Shown here: piece after piece, positions 52,201 to 61,200 of the stretch
Layout of the letters: the number at the start of each line of letters is the position of its first letter
Position numbering within the stretch: the first letter of the stretch is position 1
NCBI GenBank assembly: GCA_010672925.1
Contig: JAAHFP010000013.1
Coordinates: 310,001-374,000, forward strand
Length of the DNA: 64,000 nucleotides
Reading direction: 5' to 3'
Source of the DNA: Symploca sp. SIO1C2
GTDB taxonomy: Bacteria > Cyanobacteriota > Cyanobacteriia > Cyanobacteriales > Coleofasciculaceae
Notes under the pieces: generated by a model
The model's database searches: none
Told to the model about the DNA's origin: nothing
What the model saw: only the letters and a program-made list of their open reading frames with translations
Position numbers and translations under genes: made by a program

Positions 52201-55200
52201 GCACCACCAGCCTTGAGAATGCCCAGTAATCCGATTAGCATTAATAGCGATCGCTCTACGCATAACCCTACCAGTACATCTGCTCCTACGCCCAAGGAAC
52301 GCAAGTAATGGGCTAACTGGTTAGCATGACAATTCAACTGAGAATAGGTGAGCTGTTCATTGCCAAATACCACTGCTACTGCATCTGGAGTCCGTTCTAC
52401 CTGTTCTTCAAATAACTGATGAATACATTGATTCACCCGTAAGGACGTTGCATGTGGAGACGTTGCATGCAACGTCTCTACAGTATCTAACAATTGATGA
52501 CGTTCCTGCTGGGTGAGCAAAGGTAATAATGCCACTGACTGCTGGGGATTTTCCACAATTGCGGTTAACAACGTCTGGAAATGTTGCATCATGCGACCAA
52601 TTGTCGTCCCATCAAATAAATCCCGGTTGTAAGAGCAAAAACCTCTGATACCTTCTGGGAAATCCCACAAGTAAACTTCTAGGTCAACCCGGACAGAATC
52701 TAGTCCTGAAGACATCCCTTCAGCCGTTAAACCGGGCATATCCCAAGGAGAACTGGGGGCATTTTGCAGGGCAAAGACCACCTGTGTCAACGGCTGGCGA
52801 TCCAGATTTCTTTCCGGTTGCAACTCCTCCACCAGCATCTCGAAAGGTAAATCTTGATGGTCATAAGCATTTTGGGTCACTTCCCGCACCTGAGCTAAAA
52901 AGGCTTCAAAAGTTGGTTGTTGAGATAAATCAAATCTTAAGGCTAGGGTATTGACAAAAAATCCAATTAATGGTTCTAATTCTGTACGATTACGATTGGC
53001 AATCGGTGAACCAACCACCAGATCCGTTTGTCTACTGTAGCGGGATAGTAACACCACAAAACCCGCCAACAAGGTCATAAATAAAGTGCTTCCAGAGGCT
53101 TGACTCAGATTTTTCAGCTGCTGTGTGAGCTGGGAATCGAGTTGAAACTGTTCTGTACCCCCTCGAAAAGTCTGTACGGCGGGACGAGGACGGTCTGTCG
53201 GCAGTTCTAACAGCGGTGGTGCGCCTGTCAAATGTTGCTTCCAGTAACTCAACTGACGTTCAAGTATTTGATTGGTCAGCCACTGACGCTGCCAGACGGC
53301 GAAGTCGGCATATTGTATCGGGAACTCTGGTAAAGTGGCAGCATCACCTGTAGAAAACCCTTGATAATAGGCTGAAAGCTCCTCCACCAAAATCCCCATC
53401 GACCAACCATCCGCAGCAATATGGTGAATGGCAAATAGCAATACATAGTCATCTTGAGTAACTTGCCAAAGCTTAACTCGCAACACAGAGTCATTGGCTA
53501 GATCGAAGGGTTTGCTGGCTGCTGCTTTCGTCAAGGCTTGCACCTGTTTCCAGGGCTCCGGCACATTCCGAAGATCCACCACCGGTAATGTGAGGGTGAT
53601 GTCTGAGTCTATCACCTGTATCGGCTTGTTATCCTTGACCTTAAACCGAGTCCTTAGGGGTTCATGGCGCTGTACAATTTCCCCAAAGGCTTGTTCCAAA
53701 GCTTGAATATTGAGATTCCCCGTCAAACGCACGGTGACATCAATAGTGTAAGCTCCACTATCTCCTTCCAAGTGATGCACAAACCACAAACGCTCCTGCG
53801 CCCAAGACAGGGGAATATCAGTGTTCCTGGAAACAGATACAATCTCTGGGATATTTAAGCTCAAACCCGCTTCCAATTGAGCAATGATCTCCTCACTTAA
53901 TTGGGCAATTGTGGGGGATTCAAACAGAGAACGCAAGGGTAAGGAAATGCTGAAGGCTTCCTGTACACGAGAGATAACCTGAGTCGCCAACAGAGAATGT
54001 CCCCCTAAGTCAAAGAAGTTATCATCAATGCCCACTTGCTCTACTTTTAGGACTTGCGCCCAAATTTTGGCCAGCATTTCCTCAGTGGGGGTGCGGGGAG
54101 CCACATAATTTTCTGTGCGATCGCTCTGTAAATCTGGTGCAGGTAAGGCACGGCGGTCTACTTTACCATTTGGTGTTAAAGGCAGCTCTTCTAAAATGAC
54201 AAAGTTGGAGGGGATCATGTAGTTAGGCAAAAGCTTCTTGAGAGTTGCCCTTAAAGATGGAACCAAATTGTCGTAATCCAATGATTTGGGTACAACGTAA
54301 GCTACTAGGCGTTTATCATTGGGTTGGTCTTCCCTTGCCAGAACAACTCCTTCCCGGACTTCTGGCAACTGGGATAGGATCGCTTCAATTTCTCCTAACT
54401 CAACCCGGAAGCCGCGAATTTTCACTAAATTGTCAATCCGTCCCAAAAATTCAATGTTGCCATCGGGTAAGTAACGAACTAAATCCCCTGTTTTGTATAA
54501 CAATTTTGAATTTTTAAAAGGATTGGGAATGAATTTTTCCTGAGTTAGTTCAGGGCGATTCAAGTAACCCCGTGCTAATCCTAAACCTCCAATATGCAAT
54601 TCTCCAGGTACACCGATGGGAACAGGTTGTAAGTGAGAATCTAGGATATAGATTTGTGTATTGGTGATGGGGCGACCAATGGAAATTTTCTCGCGATCGC
54701 TACATTTTGCTATAGTGGCACAGACACTGGCTTCTGTTGGCCCGTAAGCATTGAAGAAGTTTCGCTCCACCGACCATTGTTTAATCAATTCAGGAGAACA
54801 GGCTTCTCCAGCAACAATAATCGTTTGTAGTGTCGGAAGTTCCTCTTCTGGCAGAACCGCCAGTGCCGAGGGGGGCAAAGTAACATGAGTAATATCATAA
54901 TCTCGTAATTGCTCAACTAAGGGTTGACCAGGCATCAAAGAGTCCTTAGTTCCTAGATAAAGTGTTCCTCCTGCTCCCAAAGCCATAACCACTTCCCAGA
55001 TAGAAGCATCAAAACTGAGGGAGGCAAACTGGAGAATGCGACTTTCTGAAGATAGGTCAAAGGCTTGAATTTGAGCTTGACTTAAGTTGCACAATCCCCT
55101 GTGTTCCACCATTACTCCTTTAGGCTTACCTGTGGAACCAGAGGTGTAAATTACATTCGCCAGATGACAAGGTTGAACCCCACTATTCAGGTTATTTTGA

Positions 55201-58200
55201 TTATTTTGAGCAATTTGTTCCCATACTTGCTCTAAACAAACTAACTGTGCTTGAGGTTGTGGCAATTGAGCAAGAACATGCTGTTGGGTTAGTAACACCG
55301 AAACTTGAGCATCTTCCAGCATATAGCTCAAACGTTCTTGGGGATATTCAGGATCAAGGGGAACATAGGCACCACCTGCTTTGAGAATTCCCAATAATGC
55401 CACAATCATATCCAGGGAACGTTCTACACATAACCCCACTAGTACATCAGCTTTCACTCCTAAGGAATGCAAGTAATGGGCTAATTGATTAGCACGATTA
55501 TTCAACTGCTGGTAAGTTAATTGTTCATTCTCAAATACCACCGCCACTGTATTAGGATTGTGTTCAACTTGCTGCTCAAACAACTGATGGACACATTTAT
55601 CTTGGGGATAATCTGTTTGAGTCTGATTCCAATCAATTAATACCTGCTGCTGCTCCACTTTAGTTAACAACGGGAATTGGGAGACTTGCTGCTGAGGATT
55701 AGCGACAATGCCCTCCAGTAGGGTCACAAAATGACCCACCATCCGTTCAATGGTACTAGCATCAAATAAATCCCTGTTGTATTCAAAAACTCCCGCCATT
55801 CCTGACGCTGTGTCCTCCATTCCTAAGGTCAAATCAAACTTTGCCGTTGCATTAGTAATCGGCAAATCAGTGATGGTTAAACCACTCAGTTCTACTTGAG
55901 CAATGGGGGTATTTTGAAGGACAAAAGCAACTTGGAATAGGGGAGTATGACTGAGGTTTCGTTCCGGCTGCAATGCCTCTACTAGCATCTCAAAGGGCAA
56001 GTCTTGATGAGCATAGGCATCCATTGCCGTTTGCCGCACACGAGTCAGTAATTCACTGAAGCTAGGATTTTCAGAAAAATTAGTCCGCAGCACTAAAGTG
56101 TTACTAAAAAAGCCAATCAAGCCTTCGATTTTACTATAGTTACGGTTAGCAATGGGGGTTCCGACCAAAATATCGGCTTGTCCGGTGTAGCGATATAGTA
56201 AGGTGTCAAATGCTGCCAACAGGGTCATAAACAAGGTTACCCCTTGTTCCTGACACAACTGAGTCAGCTGTGAAGTGAGTTCCGGCGAGAGGGTAAACTG
56301 TTGATATGCCCCCGCAAAGGTTTGCATAGCGGGTCGAGGTCGGTCTGTCGGCAGCACTAACAACTCTGGTGCGTCTGCCAGTTGTTGTTGCCAGTAATTC
56401 AGTTGGTTTTGCAGTACCTCTCCTTGTAACCACTGTTTTTGCCAGAGGGCAAAGTCCGCATATTGGATAGGTAGTGGAGTTAAAGGAGAAGGCTGACCTT
56501 GAGCATAAGCATCATACAAGGTTGTCAGTTCCTCAAAGAACACACTCACTGACCAACCATCACTAACAATATGATGCATACACACCGACAACCAATGTTC
56601 GGTCTCATTAAATACTAATAATGTCGCCCTGAGCAATGAATCATTTGCCAAGTCAAAGGGTTGAGTTACTTGTTGTTGGGCGATTTGTTGGGCAGCTATT
56701 TCTCGTTCGGTTGTCGGTAAATGCTGCAAGTCAATAACTGATACTTTCCAAGGGTTAGGGTGTGTTTTCAGACTATCGGAGGGCATTAGCGTAGCGTTAG
56801 CGACGTAAGGAGCGTCAGCATTTGGATTGTATCCCTTGGGCTGCGTTGATAAATTATCGCCCAAATGCTTTTCCCCTACATCAGACTTGGTTTTAATAAT
56901 AGGGGTGGGTTGTCCATTAACTGCGATAAAATTAGTCTGTAAGGCTTCGTGGCGCTCAATAATATCTTGTAAACTTTGTTCTAGGGCTGCAAGATTAAGG
57001 GTTCCTTCGAGACGCAAAGTCATTGGGATATTGTAGGTGGCACTGTTCGGTTCTAGTTGGTCTAGGAACCACAGTCGATTTTGAGCATAAGACAAGGATA
57101 TCTCGGCATCACTTGCCCTGGGCTGGATAGGAGGAATTGCTAAGTCTGAATCCTGTTGCTGCAATTGCTCAATCACCTGACTCAATTGAGCTACTGTTGG
57201 GGCGCTAAACAATTCCCGCAGGGGAAGCTCAATGTTAAACAGATTACGAATCCGGGAAACTAATTGGGTTGCCAGGAGAGAATGTCCTCCCAGATCAAAG
57301 AAGTTATCATTAATACCGACTTGCTCTATTTTCAGCACTTGTGCCCAAATTTGAGCCAGCATTTCTTCCTGGGGAGTGCGGGGAGCCACATATTCACCCC
57401 TTGGTTCGTGCTGTAAATCTGGTGCTGGTAGGGCGCGACGGTCTACTTTCCGGTTAGGAGTCAGCGGTAGGGACTCTAAGAATAAGAAAGTCCGAGGCAC
57501 CATGTAAAGTGGCAGATGATGGGAGAGGAATTGACGCAGTGTACTAATCGCAGGGATCTGTTGTTGCTCATGGGGGATAACATAGGCAACTAAGCGTTTA
57601 TCCCCAGGGGTATCCTCCCGCAGCAGGACACAGGATGTTTGCACCTGAGGATTGCGGTTGAGTACCGCTTCAATTTCTCCGAGTTCGATGCGGAATCCTC
57701 GGATTTTCACCTGATTATCGATGCGTCCGAAGCACTCGATGTTACCATCAGGCAGATAACGGGCTAAATCCCCAGTTTTGTAGATGCGATCGCAATTCTT
57801 AGATTGCTCTTCTTTCCTCCCTCTGCTCCCCTGCTCCCCTGCTCCCCTGCTTATACTAAAGGGATTGAGCAGGAATTTTTCCTCGGTTAATTCGGGACGG
57901 TTGAGGTAACCTCGTGCCAGACGAACTCCCCCAAGATGCAATTCCCCAATCACTCCCACTGGAACTGGTTGCAGATACTCATCTAGGATATAGGTCTGGG
58001 TATTGGCAATGGGACGGCCAATCAGGACTGAATTAGCTTGTTCAGTATCAGGATTAAGCAGATCACAGACGACAGCAGTAACAGAGGCTTCAGTGGGACC
58101 GTAGACATTGAGACAATTGACGCGATTGCCTACTAATGTTTTCCACAGTCTCACGGTTTCCGGTAGCACTGTGTCTCCCCCCACTGCCACTAAATGCAAA

Positions 58201-61200
58201 CTTTGAGGTACAGTTGCATCAGATTTGGATACCGCTACTGCCCATTCATGCCAATAGGCTGGAGTAATATTCAGGACACTCAGCCTTTGTTGTTCAATAA
58301 ACTGGGCAAAACTGGCAAAATCAGGGAACATTTGCGCCGGTCTTAATACTACTGTACCGCCGGTCATCCAAGTGGGGAAGATTTCTTCGGCTGCCACATC
58401 AAAACCAAAGGAAGCAAACTGTAAAACTCGGTCTGTGGGGGTCAGATCAAAGACTTCACTAATAGCACTGCTATGGTTAACTAAAGCCTCATGAGCCAGC
58501 ATCACCCCTTTAGGTTTGCCAGTTGAGCCGGAAGTGTAGAGGAGACAACAGAGGTTTTCTGGTTGGACTGCACTCACCGGATTTGCTTGACTTTGAGCCT
58601 TCAGTTCCTCAGATACTGTGTCTAAAGCGATCGCTTTGACCCTTTCCCCTTGTACAGGCAAAGTCTTGAGGAGTATTTCCTGGGTAAGCAAGAGGTTGAT
58701 TTGGGAATCTTCGCAAATGTAAGCCAATCGTTGTCGGGGATAATCTGGGTCAAGAGGAACATAGGCTCCCCCAGCTTTGAGCACCGCTAACAATCCCACA
58801 ATCATCAATAGCGATCGCTCTAGATAAATCCCCACAAACATGTCTGGTCTTACACCCAGAGATTGCAGGTAGTGGGCTAATTGATTGGCTTGGTTGTTTA
58901 ACTGTTGATAAGTTAATTGTTGATGGTTAAACTCTACTGCTATTGCATCAGGAGTCTGTTGCACCTGGGCTTCAAATAATTGATGAATACAATCTGAAGC
59001 GGGATAGTCTGCATCTGTATTGTTCCAATCTACTAAGATCTGTTGTTGCTCTTCTACAGTTAGAAGGGAATTCGACTCGTAGCATTCTTGTGGCTGATTC
59101 ACCATTGCCCACAAGGAATTAAGATAGTATTTGCTAATTCTGTCAACTTGTTCCGGGCATAATTTTAAGGCATCATAATCAATTTTTAACTGAATTTCCG
59201 AGGTGTTGGGATTGACAACAAATTGAGCAGTAAAGGTGAAATCAGTCTCTTCAAAAAACTTGCCACCCAGTAGCTGCAAATGCTCCAGTCCCAACACCTG
59301 TTGGTAAACGTGAAAATTCACAAAGTTAAATGCCGCTTCAAACAAAAGCTCACCGCCAAAACTTCTCTGGATTTCCGCTAGAGGATAGCGACGGTGGGGC
59401 AGTAACTCTCTTTCTGCGGCAAATACTTGCTTCACTAAATCGATCCAAGTACCGCCATGCAATTGCAGGCGAAATGGTAATGTGTTCAGGAATAACCCTA
59501 GAATGCGATCGCCATCACTCTGTTCCGGGCGTCCATTAGCAACTAAGCCGGTGAGTACATCTGACTGACCACTGACCAGACTCAACACTCGCAAATGAGC
59601 TGCCAACAGTAGTGTTTTCAGGGGCACTTCTGTGGACTGAGCTAGTTGTTTTAAACCTCGACAAAGTTCCGGAGTAAAGGTGATATCTTGCTCATTAACT
59701 TGATGCCCATCAGTCTTTCTCGACTCAGAAGACCATCTCGGCAACTGGGTTATGGTGCTCTCCTCCAGCTTTTTTTTCCAGTATTGTTGAGTTTCTGGTG
59801 AAGCGATCGCTTGTTGCTCCAAAGCGATAAAATCTCGGAAGCTAAGGCTTAAAGGGGGCGATACAAAATCAACTACTTTGCCTAGAAGTGCCAGATAACG
59901 AGTTAGCAACTCACTCATCATTGAGGCAACACTCCAGCCATCGAGAATAGCGTGGTGGCAACTAAAAGTTAGACTAAATGTCTCTTCTGTTCGGCGATGA
60001 ACAAAGAAGCGTATTAAGGGAGGATTAGTCCAATCAAAATAATGTGTTTTTTCCGATTCAAACCAGGCATCTAATGCCTCTTCTTGTTGAGCTGGATTCA
60101 AATGAGACCAATCTTCTACTTGCAAAGGAATCTCTACCTGCTGATGAACCAATTGCAAGGGAATACTGTAGTGACTTAGGTCAAACGAAGTCCTAAATAT
60201 CTGGTGATGGTCAACCAACTCTTGTAGGGCAACCTGCAAAAGTTCAACCTGAAGAGGAGTTTTGAGATGATAGCTACTAATTTCGTGGTAGATGGCACTA
60301 TCTTGATTGTACTCACTATGGTAGAACATTCCCATTTGCAGTTGAGCCAAGGGATAGGCATCTTCTATTTCATTTGGTAATTGCTGTTTGTCTGCCTCAC
60401 AAATCAAACTAAAGGGTTGAGTTAATTCAATATTTTCACTCTTATCTTCTACTAGAATTTTTTGGAGAAGTTCGTAAATAGTTTGATGTTTAAATAGCTG
60501 TTGTACAGAGAAACTCAAGCCTTGCTCCTTAGCTTGAGATAACACTTGAATACTACGGATAGAATCTCCACCTAGGGCAAAGAAGTTATCATGAATACCT
60601 ACTTGCTCAATACCCAAAACATTAGTCCAGATGGCAGCTAGTATTTTTTCTTGGGGAGTGCTTGGAGCAACAAAAACATTTTCTAGTTCGGGTCTAACGC
60701 TGTCAGGTGCAGGTAAAGCGCGACGGTCAATTTTGCCATTATCCGTTAATGGTAAGCTTTCCAGGATAACAAAAGAACTGGGAACCATGTAAACTGGCAG
60801 TTTGGCTTGGAGATATTGCCGCAGTTGCGTTAGGGTAACAGAGGATTCTGATTGGGGTACAATGTAAGCCACCAAAAGTTTATCCCCTGGTTGTTCCTCT
60901 CGTACTAAGACCACGCTTTCCCAAATATCTGGATGTTGAGTTAGTAAGGCTTCAATCTCTCCCAACTCAATGCGGAATCCCCTAATCTTGACTTGATTGT
61001 CAATTCGTCCTAGATACTCTAACTCCCCATTGGGTAAATAACGAGCTAAGTCTCCTGTTTTGTATAATTTTGAATTACCAAACGGGTTAGCAATAAACCG
61101 CTCTGCTGTCAATTGAGGACGGTTGAGATAGCCACGGGTGACCCCGGCTCCCCCCACATACATCTCTCCAGGAATTCCGATTGGAACTGGCTGTAAATAC

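Larger units (their letters stand above)
49260..53849 (-). other. Module 4: C-A(Tyr)-N-methyltransferase-PCP
   Basis: C4 (~3281-3700) has LSWAQERLWFVHHLEGD and HHIAADGWS. A4 starts ~3765 and reads D-A-S-T-I-A-A-V-C-K, a Tyr code. Between A8 (KIRGFRIELGEIE) and A10 (NGKVDRKAL) sits an N-methyltransferase domain of ~400 residues (VLEIGCGTGLLLSRIAPN near 4307). PCP4 is DNFFELGGHSLLATQ. The product residue should be N-methyltyrosine. Confidence 0.88.

Noticed and set aside
57130-60429. The domain after the first PCP as an epimerase, because of LGGDSI
   Set aside because: It is followed directly by an A domain and has a normal HHxxxDG site in condensation-domain context, so it is a C domain.
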